64,000 nucleotides of DNA from Dipteris shenzhenensis (taxonomy: Eukaryota; Polypodiophyta; Polypodiopsida; Gleicheniales). The position numbers and the translations under genes are program-made. Of this stretch, positions 1 to 10,819 are shown piece after piece (the stretch's first letter is position 1; every line of letters begins with the position of its first letter). The notes beneath the pieces were generated by a model that worked only from the letters and a program-made list of their open reading frames with translations, had not been told where the DNA came from and did no database searches. The stretch lies in the NCBI GenBank assembly GCA_047967505.1, contig CM106538.1; one strand, given 5' to 3'.

Positions 1-456
1 CTCCATCGTCTTCCCTGCAGCCAGTTTCTGCTCCAGCCATTGCTCCGCTAGCTTCTCCACCATCAGGCTCCAAGAATCGCTGCTGCTGCTCGCCTTTGCT
101 GAGTACATCGCCGCCATAGCCGATGTCGGCATCGGCATTCTCCCCTCATCAAACAGCTCCCCGTTGTCTGCCTCCTCCTCCTCCTCCTCTCCTCCCTCCT
201 CCTTCTTCTTCTTCTTCTTCTTCATCCCTGCAATCCAGCTCTGCCTTCCATCACTCCCGTGCTTTGATCCTTGCTTGGTTATCCAAGACATTTCGACGCT
301 TGCCATGGATTTCCCCCCGATCTCTGCCTTGTTCGGCCTCTTCCTCTTCATCTCTGTACCGCGACTGCTACGTTCCATGACTGTGATGCCGCTGCTGCAC
401 GATCGTGCTCCAGAATCGTTCATCGCCACCATCCTGCAATGACACGCCTCTCTCAT
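1..456 (-). CDS. Unidentified protein, N-terminal part, runs off left edge
   Basis: The minus strand is open from an in-frame stop at 507-505 to the window edge, about 168 codons, with possible ATG starts at 456, 432 and 423. The predicted product has a basic KRKRP stretch (a possible nuclear signal), a run of seven lysines followed by an acidic glutamate-rich tract, a serine run, and an amphipathic segment containing EKLAEQWLEQKL near the edge. The sequence is CpG-rich, unlike the neighbouring transposons, which suggests a host first exon. The lysine/glutamate tract comes from a purine repeat and could arise without coding. The plus strand is also open here for ~147 codons, so strand choice rests on composition. 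I do not recognise the family. A LINE lies about 65 bp upstream of the first ATG. Confidence 0.42.
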   Translation of the reverse strand, partial: MREACHCRMVAMNDSGARSCSSGITVMERSSRGTEMKRKRPNKAEIGGKSMASVEMSWITKQGSKHGSDGRQSWIAGMKKKKKKKEEGGEEEEEEADNGELFDEGRMPMPTSAMAAMYSAKASSSSDSWSLMVEKLAEQWLEQKLAAGKTME

Positions 457-505
457 CTCCTCTTGGCCGCAATCTAGTTGTAGGCTTCTTATAGTGAATT
501 TAATC

Positions 506-521
506 TAAAATTTAAAGGCTT
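506..521. repeat. LINE target-site duplication, left copy
   Basis: TAAAATTTAAAGGCTT here is identical to 4496-4511. A 16-bp perfect direct repeat exactly bracketing the LINE is the signature of target-primed reverse transcription. Confidence 0.85.
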
Positions 522-544
522 TCGTTAAAAAATAAATAAAAATA

Positions 545-1891
545 AATGCCCACTTATATTGCTAGACAGGGGGAGGGGGAGTACCCCAATAAAACTCCCT
601 TAACACATAGGGGCAATGCCCTGACCACGCATTTCAATTGCGCCAAACATTGGCCTTCTAAAGATTGCGTGGACTCAAGGACCTTAGAGATGTCCACTAG
701 GGATGTCTTAATACCAGCCAATATGAGACCCTCAATGAACACTGACTCCCCAATATTTCAGAAGGCTAACTGATTCCTTACCAGCCAGATAGAGCAGCAA
801 ACCACACCCCTGATATACGGCCAACATGCCTTTAGGGTTGAGGGCAGCCCATGAGAGTCACCAAGCGGAACTAATTTCCAGTTGCTACCAATCTTGAACT
901 TGGTCATCAACCCCGATTTTCTAACAGCAGCCTCTATCTTACCCCAAATATTCCTAGACACCGAGCATCTCCACATCAGATGTTGAGTAGACTCAAAGGC
1001 CACTTCTAAACAATGGGCATTCAAGATTTACACAAATCCTTTTCGCTAATTTTGCTCTAACCGGTAACGACAGGTGGATCGGCTTCCATAAGATAAAGCT
1101 ATATTTACCACAACGACTACCACACCAAATCTCTTTAAATTTGGTTCTCCACCACCCGGCTGTTCTGCATAGACCCCATTTGGTATTTAAATCATATGCC
1201 ACCAACTGACCATTCATCAACCTCTTATATAGGGTCCTTGCCATAACTTTCCTTAACTGAACCTTTCCCACATACCACTGCAAGCCACGCCTATCCAAAA
1301 CAGTTGGAAGGCCAACTCTCAGGGATTGTTTTCAGGATTTGATGCATGAATGCAGTCTCTTGAACTGTCAAATGGAAGTTGCAGCTTATATCAACCAATG
1401 GGTACCGATCTCCCTTCCTGGGATTCCAAATCTAAAACCAACAGTGCAAACCTTCTTAAAGATACTTCTGGCAAGAGGCAAATTCAGACATGCTACCGGC
1501 TAGTTATTGAGCATCACCGCCTTACTCCACCAAATGGACTCATATAGGCTTGCATCCCCCTCAAGCCTTCGGAACATTTCCAACTGTATTTCCCTATAAT
1601 CATCTTCCAGGCTGATACTAAACCCCCAATCAAGTCAGAACCATTTATTTTCATTGGAAAATCAGAAAAGAGGCAATCATATGTGGTAAGACCTTTCCAA
1701 AACCCCACTAAGTTTGGGTTGTAACCATTCTCAAGGAACCACCTAGTCAACTCAATCCAAGGATCCACGTCTTTAAACATACGGGGGAGCCACTTATCTA
1801 TAAGAGAGACATTCTCGAGCGCCACATCCGAAAACCCTAGGCATCCTTGAAATTCAGCAGCTTTAAGCAGATTCCAGGGAATATAATGCAT
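545..1891 (-). pseudogene. LINE ORF2 C-terminal region, broken
   Basis: Decayed 3' third of ORF2, in pieces 1514-1891, 993-1298, 758-1024 and 554-742. The zinc-binding reverse-transcriptase tail (zf-RVT) is recognisable from the spaced tryptophans and STQHLMWRCSVSRNIWG, followed by the IWLVRNQLAF segment typical of plant LINE C-termini. No RNase H domain is evident. The last frame ends just before the T-rich 3' end at ~545. Confidence 0.65.
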
Positions 1892-2208
1892 CCTGCACCG
1901 CCCATTATCCTCTGCCCAGAGAAAGGAGCGGAGTACCTTCTCTATTTCTAGCCACTAGCTATTACGAAAGTGCCATACCAATGCTAAGTAGGTGGTGCTT
2001 GCTGAAAGAGAATGCTTAATCACTAAAGCCCTTGCATTCCAGCCCAGCGGGAGCCAGCTTCTTAGTTTCGCTTTGATCCTATTATGAACCACTCAAAGCG
2101 TTGTTTCATTGTCACTCCAATGCCTAGCGGGGCACCTAGATATCTTACCACTTTACCATGCGGGATTATTTGAACTGGTAAGGCATTCATCCACTCCAGG
2201 ATATTGTC

Positions 2209-3347
2209 TTATGAAGACCTCATAGCATACGACTTCAGCCAACTACAAACTAAACCAGAAGCTTTATAGGAAATAGCAATAATATCCTCCAAAACATGAA
2301 AGGATGCCTGCTCCTCTTGGCTGAGAGCCACCAAATCATCAGCAAACATTTGGGTGCAGAATTGTCTACTTGAAGGTAGGACTAAACCTTTCAACCTACC
2401 AGCCTCCTTAGCCATATTGATACCATTCAGTAGCGGTATAGAAGCAAGGGCATATAAAAGGGGAGCTATAGGACATTCTTGCCAAATTGAATGTGTGAGA
2501 TTGAATGACCCAACTACCCCACCGTTGATGCAAAGAGCAGCCGAAGTAGAGCATACTTATCATTCTTAGGAATTCTTTCCCAAACCCAAGCCTTTCCATA
2601 ACACCAAGAATGAATTCCCAACACACATGGTTATACGCTTTGTCTAGGTCGAGCCCTAACAGAAGACACTTTTGACCAGCTGAATGGGCATAATCCAGAG
2701 CAGCACTAACATTCAGAATATTATAGAAAATATCACGACCCTTAACAAAACCCACTTGTTCTCTATCCACCACTTGCTTGCGTACCTCCCTGACTCTCAA
2801 TGCTAGGGCTTTAGCAATAATTTTATAAGAGGTATTTAGCATCGAGATAGGGTGTCAGTCCCCCACATGTAACCAATCTTGTCTCTTTGGAAATAGTTTC
2901 ACCAATCTTGTATTGGCATCCTGTGACAAAGACCCCTTGCAAGCCGAGGCATTAGCCATCTTCACAACATCTTCACAAGGTTACTGATACATCCAAAAAA
3001 CAGGCATAAAATTCTGTAGTAAGTCCATTTGAACCAGGACTTTTATCCCCTTTCATCTTAGACAGTGCCATTTTTAGTTCATCCAATGAAAAAGGAACAT
3101 CCAACTTCCTTCTCTAAACCTCAGAGACCCAGGGGTTTAAACCCTCTAAGCATTGAGCCATGTCTGTCTCCCAGTTGGAATCACAAGGCTCCCTTGCTCC
3201 TACTAAATTGCTAAGATGAGAGAGAAATATATTTGCAATGTGCCAAAATTCAGTTTCAACCTTACCCTCAGGTCCCATAATCCTATCAATTGTCTCCCGC
3301 TGCCTTTTCCTTTTAATTGCCTGGAAAAATAGTTTAGCTTTAACCAT
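2209..3347 (-). pseudogene. LINE ORF2 reverse transcriptase domain, broken
   Basis: Reverse transcriptase remnant. Segment 3114-3347 is the pre-polymerase linker. Segment 2408-2842 contains EQVGFVKGRDI and LGLDLDKAYNHVCWEF, the polymerase motifs with one catalytic aspartate (LDLDKA). Segment 2209-2415 contains MFADDLVAL, the FADD form of the YxDD catalytic box usual for plant L1 elements. The three pieces are in different frames and separated by stops, so no functional enzyme could be made. Confidence 0.8.
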
Positions 3348-3349
3348 AG

Positions 3350-4359
3350 CTATCTACTATAGGTCCTTGCCTTAGAGGCCTCTTCCAACTCCCTACACTG
3401 GATTTCATGTTCTAATTCAATAAGTAGGGTCGATGAAAACTGATCTTCTCGATTTTCCCTCAAGACACCCATCAGAGAGTTCCTTACCCCAATGAGATCT
3501 TTGAATTTCCAGCAATTAGATCTCTCTCTCCTCTCCCAAGCCATAGCTTCCTTGACCACCAATCTAATGGAATAGTCCCACCTGGCACAAGGCTCTTCCA
3601 CTTGAGCATTGTCAGACCTCCAAATATTTCTGATATGGTTACAGAAAGCAGTAGAGGCTAGATATTTATTCTTTAGTTTGAAAGGCATGTCATAGGACTT
3701 GCCTACCCTAGAGGGAATGCAGAAACTCCAGAACAGTGGTAAGTGATCTGATAAACAAGTCGAAGTTATGTATCCCCCCCTCATAGGGGCATCCACCAAC
3801 CCTCTCCAGAAGCATACACCCTATCAAGCCTTCCCGATCTGTACTCCCCTCCTTTCCTTCTATTGCTCCAAGAGTGTCCTTCCAACTCACCTGGAGATAT
3901 CTCCGCACAATCTATTAACCCATGCTTCAAGCATAATTCCTCCCACATCTCCAGCTCCACAGTGTTGGAAGATCTCGAGGGCAGGGACCTATCTAAGTCT
4001 CCCTCCATAAAATTCCAATCTCCCACTATCAACCAATCATCAACAACCACAACTGTACTCAGCTCTACCCAACATTTCAAATGATCCCTGGGTGAGTTAC
4101 GAGCATAGACACAAAGGACATTAAAATGGAACCCATTGATCCCAACCTTAACATCAATGTACCAGCCCTCTTTACTTTTCGCCAATTCTTTGCCCTCCAA
4201 ATTATCCTTAATCAACACAGCTGAGCCTCCTTTACCACAGGCTAGACAATTGCAAAAGGTAGTGTATCCAAGCTTGTTCACCATGAACCAGTACTGATCG
4301 TGCTCCCCACATTGTAGTTCTTGTAAGCATACAACATCCGGGTTCACCTTCCTAATCAC
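3350..4359 (-). pseudogene. LINE ORF2 endonuclease domain, broken
   Basis: AP-endonuclease-like domain that would nick target DNA to start reverse transcription. After the inversion breakpoint the minus frame reads IRKVNPDVVCLQELQ, containing the catalytic glutamate of the LQE motif. The apparent first codon of this open frame is GTG preceded by a stop, so it is not a real start. Further motifs are VGDWNFM and SDHLPL (the terminal catalytic SDH). The frame shifts near 3790 into the following segment 3350-3799, which holds the linker towards the polymerase. Confidence 0.75.
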
Positions 4360-4495
4360 TTACAAGTATCCACTCTGTTTAGATTTCATTTCCTTTGTGA
4401 TGCATATCGAGCTATCGTGATCCTCCTCTGATGAATGGTAGACGAGATGATTTAAACTCGGTCAAGATGCTCTCTTGGAACATAAGGGGCTGCTG
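4360..4495 (+). other. Inverted 5' segment of the LINE
   Basis: The plus strand ends with codons for KMLSWNIRGCC directly against the right target-site duplication. This is the conserved endonuclease start of plant LINE ORF2, yet the rest of the endonuclease lies on the opposite strand from ~4359 downward. The geometry matches twin priming: inverted 5' piece, then sense 3' piece, both inside one target-site duplication. Confidence 0.7.
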
Positions 4496-4511
4496 TAAAA
4501 TTTAAAGGCTT
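4496..4511. repeat. LINE target-site duplication, right copy
   Basis: TAAAATTTAAAGGCTT, identical to 506-521. It fixes the right boundary of the LINE and shows that 4512 and 505 were once joined. Confidence 0.85.
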
Positions 4512-5217
4512 AAGTGTTTAAAATGCTGGCTATGTTATAATAAACAAGAGGGACCAGGTGCAGTAGCTTTGAGGAGACAGCCGCCAGAGATAGAGACGTA
4601 GGCTTTGCTGGCAAGAGCGCGGACATCTTCGGGGACAATCGTTGCATTAAGCGGGTCTGAGCGAATGCATATGAGAATAACGGGAATAATTTTTCCTTCG
4701 CCTGGGAAAAGAGAAATGTGACCATGCAAGGACAGAAACCCAAAATACACTTTTTCTAGAAAGGCTAGTGGTGCTCCCAAATGGAAGCACCGTGGGTAGA
4801 GACCCGATTGTTTGCTCGCACGACAACAAAGTAGGTTTGATGGTAATTAAAAAAAGAGGCAGAGGTGGGGCAGTCAATGTTGTGAAAGGGAAGTAGGTGT
4901 TGATTGACGAAAGGGAGCCATTGCAAGAAGAGCAAGTGGACGACAATTTGGTCTACGCAGAGCAATAAGAGCAATTTGGTATGTGCTTGGCAAGGACTCG
5001 TGGGAATGGTGTTCCTCGGGACGACTCACCATGGTTTCTTACTTCATACGAGCCATCCCCAGTGTCAGGGACATTTGTTAAAAGGCAGTAGGGAATCGAC
5101 ATTGGGAGCCGATTCCCGGGAGGAAACCGGTGGCACCCGATGATAGGTAGACCGAGAGCTGGTGGCTCGATTTTCGATCGGATATCAGCGGTGACCGATG
5201 TTGATTTCTAACCGTCA
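4512..5217 (+). pseudogene. Unassigned broken reading frame
   Basis: From about 4770 to 5217 one plus frame stays open apart from TAG, TAA and TAG codons, with charged, protein-like composition (VGLMVIKKRGRGG; REPLQEEQVDDNLVYAEQ). TAG could derive from CAG by cytosine deamination. Minus-strand frames of 60-100 codons overlap it (4535-4946) and have hydrophobic, less convincing composition. No family recognised. Before the LINE landed, this stretch lay next to the edge gene at 1-456. Confidence 0.25.
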
Positions 5218-5740
5218 ATAGCAACAGCAGCTGGGGGAGTGGGAGGACATATGTCAGATAGTGGTTGGTGGACTTGACGGCCGTCATTGGTTGGAGGACA
5301 CATGTCGTGTGCTATATTGGTGACCGTGAGCCGTTGGGGGAGTGGGAGGACACGTGTGTTCTTGCAGTTGGTGGATTTCGATGGCATGTGGTAGTAATGT
5401 GTAGATGCGTGTTTCTTTGGTATTCGTTGTTTGGAACGTGGGGTGACTGGACACGTGTGTTGGTTTTGTGTGATCCATGTGCTTCTTTGTAGTTGGTTGC
5501 CTTTTTTAGTCTAGGATTTTCGATGTTAACTGTTAACCGTTGGATCTAGATTGATCCAATGGTTGTTTTTGTGGTATTTTAAGGTGCTTATGTTTGTGCT
5601 TTCTGCGGGTGTCATTTGAGTTTTTTTGTGCATGGTGATCAGATGATCAGTGTTTGGTTCGTCGTGCATTCTCGAAGTGGTTGTCTGTTCGATGAGGATT
5701 GTGGGCTACATAGGAGAGATTTAAAATTTCAGAGGCAGTC
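5218..5740. repeat. Imperfect ~104-bp duplication, otherwise non-coding
   Basis: GGGGGAGTGGGAGGACA occurs near 5233 and again near 5337, each followed about 25 bp later by GTTGGTGGA, giving a diverged tandem duplication of about 104 bp. The rest is G/T-rich without a convincing frame. Confidence 0.5.
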
Positions 5741-5807
5741 GATCAAGTAAGTGATGTCGAGTGAGCAGGACCAAATAAGCAAGCAAAGCAAAAATGGTTA
5801 GGCTACC

Positions 5808-6335
5808 AACACATAATCTCACTGTATGTATGTACTCATCATTAATAAATATTTATAGTGCTTCCTCAACATTGAACATGATTATAACATAAAATTGCAA
5901 GTGCACATTAGTAATAGTGTTCTATATTCTACGAGATGAGTTTAAATAGAAATACTTTGGCTATCAACAACAGGTACTATATAGTTGAAGTGCATCACTT
6001 GAGAAAAACATAACCTCACTATATGTATGTACTAATCATTAATAAATCTTTCTAGTATCACCATAATTTTGAAGATGATTATAACATAAGCTTGTAAGTC
6101 TACATTAGTGATAGTGTTATTTAGTCTCATAAGATGAGCTTGCATAGAAATGCTTTGACTACCAATAAGTAGTATACACTTGAAGTGCATCATTCAATAA
6201 AAACTTTAACATTGAACATGATCATAACATGTTATTGAAAGTCAACCTCGGTAAAAGTGTTCTATATATTTCCATCCGAAGAACTTGCATAGAAAACATT
6301 TTATTGTTTTTGTCTCAATATATAGATAGAGTTCT
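5808..6335. repeat. ~197-bp AT-rich tandem repeat, 2.6 copies
   Basis: CTCACT(G/A)TATGTATGTACT begins repeat units near 5818 and 6014. Both continue through ATTAATAAAT, GATTATAACATA, a CATTAGT block, an AGATGAG(T/C)TT block and GAAGTGCATCA. A third, partial unit starts near 6203 at AACATTGAACATGATCATAACAT and ends near 6310. Copies have diverged by substitutions and small indels. Confidence 0.75.
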
Positions 6336-6408
6336 AACATGCTCTTATTATGAGCGGCCTTGCTCTAAAATCTAGTGCAAGAAACTAGAAAAAATTCCAT
6401 TCAATTAA

Positions 6409-6957
6409 ATTTTGATGCATCAAGTTTTACTAAACGGTGTAAGAGGTCATAATAATCATTTAAATCATGCCTTGCCATTCGTTTTGATATGTAACATGAC
6501 CCCATTTGGATTTGTAAATCAAAAGATACAGGACATCAAAATTTTCATCTTTTGGACCAAAAGTGGTAGTGCGTTTAGGACATCAAAATTTTCATCTTTG
6601 GCCCAAAAGATGAAAATTTTGATGTCCTGTATCTTTTGATTTACAAATCCAAATAGGGTCATGTTACATATCACTTGTATCTTTTGATTTACAAATCCAA
6701 ATGGGATCATGTTACATATCAAAATGAATGGCAAGGCATGCATCTTAAATTCTCATCTTTTGGGCCAAAATAGGCATCGCGTTAACGTGCTCCCTCTTTT
6801 GGCCCAAAAGATGAGAATTTCGATGTCCTGTATCTTTTGATTTACAAATCCAAATGGGGTCATGTTACATATCAAAACGAATGGCAAGGCATGATTTAGA
6901 TTATTATCATGACCTTTTGCACCAATTAGTAAAACTCCATGCATCAAAATGTGAATT
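6409..6957. mobile_element. Nested inverted-repeat (foldback-like) element
   Basis: Two ~145-bp arms face each other. The left arm starts TTTTGATGCATCAAGTTTTAC (6409) and runs through CATGCCTTGCCATTCG and ACAAGATACAGGACATC-like sequence. The right arm ending near 6957 is its reverse complement with a few mismatches. Between them are more inverted copies of the arm's inner half (AAATCCAAATGGG with GATTTAC) and the short word TTTTGGCCCAAAAG-like on both strands. No transposase frame. It could be a foldback element or a MITE expanded by internal duplication. A clear target-site duplication was not found. Confidence 0.7.
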
Positions 6958-7619
6958 TAATAAACAATTAGCCGGTTTCTTGCATCTGATGTAGAGGAAA
7001 GATTACCTAATATGGACCATGTCAATATGTTATCTATTTTGGCTTCTACCACCATTGATTTTTATAAGCAAAGATTGATTTGTTTTTGGAATTTAATTCA
7101 TTTTAAAGAAAGGGATGTACTTACTCTTTAGATTTTGTTGGATTGGTGGGATGTGAGAGTGATTCATTAGGGAGGGTTTTTTTGCAAATAGAAAAACATG
7201 GGTTTTGTTCCAAGAGTGAATAGAGTTTCAAAAACCAAGCATTTACACATGCATGCAATGTGGACTATTCCACTCAGAAGTCTTATGAAACTTTTGATTT
7301 GTGTGGAAGATTTCATTGGTGTTCTCACTTATGTTGGTGGAGAGAGAGAAAACTTGATTATAGAGGATTATAAAAAATTGAATGAGTAAAAGTGAGCGAA
7401 GATTGGGTGCATCGTTACTAATGATGCCTTGACAATGACATAGGTCCAACTCTCTCATGGATTTTTGAAGAAATTAGACAGCTGCTAAAATAAGGATTTG
7501 TCAATCTATTATTATTTTGTTTTGATTGTTTTTTAAAGCTCGCTCACTTTTCCTTGCTCACTTTTTTGGTTCGTTGACTTTTCCTCGCTCGCTTTTTGGT
7601 AATCTCAAAATTTCATTAA
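6958..7619. other. No gene recognised
   Basis: AT-rich sequence between the inverted-repeat element and the decayed gene downstream. The longest open frame is about 63 codons and has no recognisable motif. Near 7525-7605 the words CGCTCACTTTT and TTTTGGT recur several times in a short, irregular repeat. Confidence 0.5.
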
Positions 7620-10006
7620 GTGTCTTTATATATGGCTCCTATATGCAGATGTTTTGCATGGTTCTCCTCAGGACTAGATGGGCTGGATATTTTGTCTTTC
7701 TCGTTGGGTGTTCTGGAGGTTGGGGTGAGTGCGTGCATTTTTTCTATTAGTCCATCGGATTCTGCTGTGCGTCCTTTTGTATGTGTGGGTTCTCTTGCAT
7801 CTATTGGCAGTGGTGCAGCGGGTGGTTTACGTGTTTCCTCAGGTGGTGTAGTGGGTTCTACAGATGTAGAGAGTGTTGGTGTTCCTTTTCTTCCATTGGA
7901 TGAGGATGAGGAGAGATTGGTTTTTGAGGTCGGTTGTAATCGTAGCTTGGCTAAGGATGAGTGGGCGAGGCGTAGGTTCGATATTTGGAGAAAGAATGGA
8001 TTTTATGACATTGTGATGATTGAGGAGCTCGAGATGCGTGAGTTGAATGAAATATTGAAAAGCTTCTTCTTGTAGGTTGTGAAATGGGACGGTTTGCTTT
8101 ATCCTCCTGAGTCCATTATGGGACTGTTTCATTGCTTTGATTAGATTTTGAGGCATGCTCAAGATGTGTGCATAGCATCTATGGGTGTGACTGAAGTCCC
8201 ATTTGATATTGTGAAGAATCCGATGTTTAAGGCTTCATAGAACGTGGTGGTGATTTTGATGAATCGGTCTGTTCAAAAGATTTCTTCAAATGAAAATGAG
8301 AAGGAGTGTGTTGTTGGTGTGGGAGAGGAGCTTAAGATCTTGGATGACATTGATTTCTCGATGTACCATCCTCGTGGTGTTCAAAGGAGATTTGCTTATT
8401 ATTGTCTCTCCAGATTTTGTATTCGAGGTGGCAAGGCGCTTCATTCTGTATTGAGATCTGATTTTCGTTCTGATACTAACTTGATTTTTTTTCTGCATGT
8501 CTGGTTGGTTTTGTTGGTATTGTAGTCCATGTTAGATTTTGTTTGTTGTGCATGTTTGGTTAGATTTTAGTTTCAGTGGTGTAATGCAGGTATAAACGAG
8601 AGGATGAGAAAAAACTATGTCGTGAGCTTAACTTGCTATCAGAAGAGCGATTTTCATCCTGGAGTCCGTGTTCACGAAGTTGATGTGGTTCGCACATATG
8701 TTCAGCTTGTATGGCATTTGCCTGCTATTGACGAGTCTTCTGCGAATTCCAAGTTCTTATTCTTACAAGTTATTGACAATTTTCGAACAAAGGTATGTTG
8801 TGTTGCATTTGTGTGTTTTGTTTGTGTTCTGATTTGAAAGTGTGTGCAGGTTTGATTCAATATTAATTGGGTGTCTGAGAAGTCCCTAAACAATCTTGTG
8901 CATTCTATGTTGGCCACGATTGGTGTTCGTGGTGTGAGGAGAATGAACAAGAGTATCAGGGTATTTACTGCTACTAGGCTGAGTCTGTGTCAGGTGCCCG
9001 AGGAGGTGGGTCAGCTCGATACTATGGACATAAAAGGCTTTTTCTTGAAACTTGTTATTGCTCAAAGTATCATCTCAAAGCCGTATGATGATTTTGGTGC
9101 ACTGAGGACCTATCCAAAGGTTCTTGAGAAGAATATGAGGGTCTGTTTGGAGAAGGTGGATGGGATTGTTTCTTGACATGTAGATGTAAATGTTTCAGGT
9201 TTGATCTGTAAAAATTCTGCAAAAGGTATGTGGTTTTATTTATGATGTTTTGATTCTTGTTTTTTTTCTTTTCGTTGATTTTGTGTTCAAATGTTTTAAT
9301 TTTATTTATGTTTTGCGGGTTTGGAGCTGGATGTTTCTATTGCTCCTGGTGCAATTGAGCATTGTGATGATCTTGATTTCTTTGGTAGGAATTCTTCTGG
9401 TGCGGTTGGTGGTGGGAATTTTCATGTTGATAATACTTGTATTGGCATTTCGGATGTTTGTGGTTCTCCTTCCCCTGTCGTTTTTGGAGGTGGTGGAATT
9501 GATCCGGGTGGCCACTGTTCCTGTTGCAGTTGCTACTGTTGTTGCTGCGGGTGGTCTTCGCGACGGTGGAGATCTAGCTAATGGTGCTATTGGTGATTCT
9601 GTAAAAAATGCCGATTATGGAGGGAAGTCTTCTACTTCTACGGAAGGTGTTGTTCCTGGTGGTGCTCTTCCTGCCGGTGTCGCTGCTGATGGACAAGTTT
9701 CTCTTGGTATTGGCATTCATGATTTCGATTATGGTGCTCTGTACAGTGGCGATGATTCGCAGATGCTGGACGAGTTATCTCATGTTTCACCAGTTGATGT
9801 TCGTGCTTTGGGACTTTCGTATCACGGCAGGCCTGTTGTTGTGTTGAATGGTGCAATTTTCAATAACTGCGTTGTGCAGTTCGTGAAGAAAGAATGAACT
9901 GTGTGCTGCTTCTGTTGTTAGAATTTTGATGCCGTTTTTGTCTGACGACGAAGTTTTTTGGGATCAGATGGATGCCATGGGTTACCGGTTTAGCCTGTTA
10001 TTGTAA
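7620..10006 (+). pseudogene. Unidentified decayed multi-exon gene
   Basis: Protein-like sequence in one plus frame from 7620 to about 9490, interrupted by stops at 8073, 8142, 8238 and 8853. Three are TAG or TGA where CAG or CGA would restore sense, as expected from C-to-T decay of methylated DNA. Likely introns are 8793-8849 (AAG|GTATGT ... GTGTGCAG) and one ending at 8589. Frameshifts near 9495 and 9893 move the tail to other frames, ending at TAA 10004-10006. AATAAA signals follow at 10021 and 10058. Segments include a KDEWARRRFDIWRKNGFYD block, a valine/glycine/alanine-rich stretch, and a C-terminal DDEVFWDQMDAMGY. No family recognised; an old host gene or a transposon accessory gene are both possible. 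Confidence 0.45.
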
Positions 10007-10156
10007 ATATTTCTATATGGAATAAATTCTAAACTCTTGTAAATATATTTTGATGCAATAAAATGACTCATGGTTTGGCTGTATTTTCTATTTTTTTAAT
10101 TTTTTGTTTATTTATTTATTCATGAAATAAAGTGTGTAATTTAGTCGGTGATCATC

Positions 10157-10819
10157 TTATTTAAAATTACGTCTAAAGATGTTTTTAAATCGTATGGTTG
10201 AGATTAAAACTCCCGCGACCCCCGCCGTTGTTGACGGATTAGAAGAAGGCATTGAGTGGAGATTTGAGTTATGCTTGGACAACGAAGAATTGAATGTATG
10301 ACCACCGCATACGAATAGGTTAGCCAATACAATATTACCTTCATTCTTGGTTTTGTATGCTCCGCGAGCGTCGTCTGAAATCTTGGCCTTCCCTTTCTCT
10401 GAGGGCAACGTTGTTGCTTGGTTCTGAGAATCTTCGACTACATCTATAGCACCAGGTGCGATTTTAACGGGAGGAACAAACCAACGGAACCACTATGAGA
10501 ATCGGCCGGAATAAACAAAGAGAACATGAAAGCGAACAGCGTATTCAAACATAGGAAATGGAAAAATGACCCCGGTAACATGAAGTAGCTTCTTCAGCGC
10601 ATCCTGCTCGGCTATGCTCATCATGTCTATGAGCAACCAACAAAACCAAAAAACCAAACGCAAAACGTGAATATCGAAATGAAATTTGCAAAGAAAGCAA
10701 GCATGGAAACTAGAACCAATCGGTACCGTTTTCAAATTGCCCACTACTAGTGTCCATTGAATCTCCAAAGCCTTGCCGTTCTGAATTCGCGGATAACTCA
10801 TTCTCTTCGACATCGCCAC
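10157..10819 (-). pseudogene. Unidentified decayed minus-strand gene
   Basis: Two minus frames, 10493-10819 (starting MAMSKRMSYPRIQNGKALE) and 10157-10408, join through a stop near 10490 into one protein-like run. A likely intron sits in the hydrophobic stretch around 10615-10690. The second half contains VPPVKIAPGAIDVVED and a serine-rich tail. The word IAPGAI also occurs in the convergent neighbour near 9340, hinting at a distant relationship between the two, but the rest does not align by eye. Function unknown. Confidence 0.3.

Larger units (their letters stand above)
522..4495 (-). mobile_element. L1-type LINE with inverted 5' tip
   Basis: A 3974-bp non-LTR retrotransposon in minus orientation, bounded by a perfect 16-bp target-site duplication. 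The minus strand carries decayed ORF2 domains in order: AP endonuclease (from ~4359), linker, reverse transcriptase, zinc-binding tail. At the 5' side a ~135-bp piece (about 4360-4495) is in plus orientation and encodes the start of the endonuclease, MLSWNIRG. ORF1 is absent. The 3' end on the element strand is T-rich rather than poly(A), which is odd for a plant L1 element. Many stops and frameshifts show it is dead. Confidence 0.85.

Noticed and set aside
3781-4359. Endonuclease frame treated as an intact gene from its first codon
   Set aside because: That codon is GTG preceded at once by a stop; it is the inversion breakpoint, not a translation start.
9250-9500. Hydrophobic start of the 215-codon frame as a membrane protein
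   Set aside because: The adjacent frame reads a better protein continuous with the upstream gene; the hydrophobic run is an out-of-frame T-rich translation.
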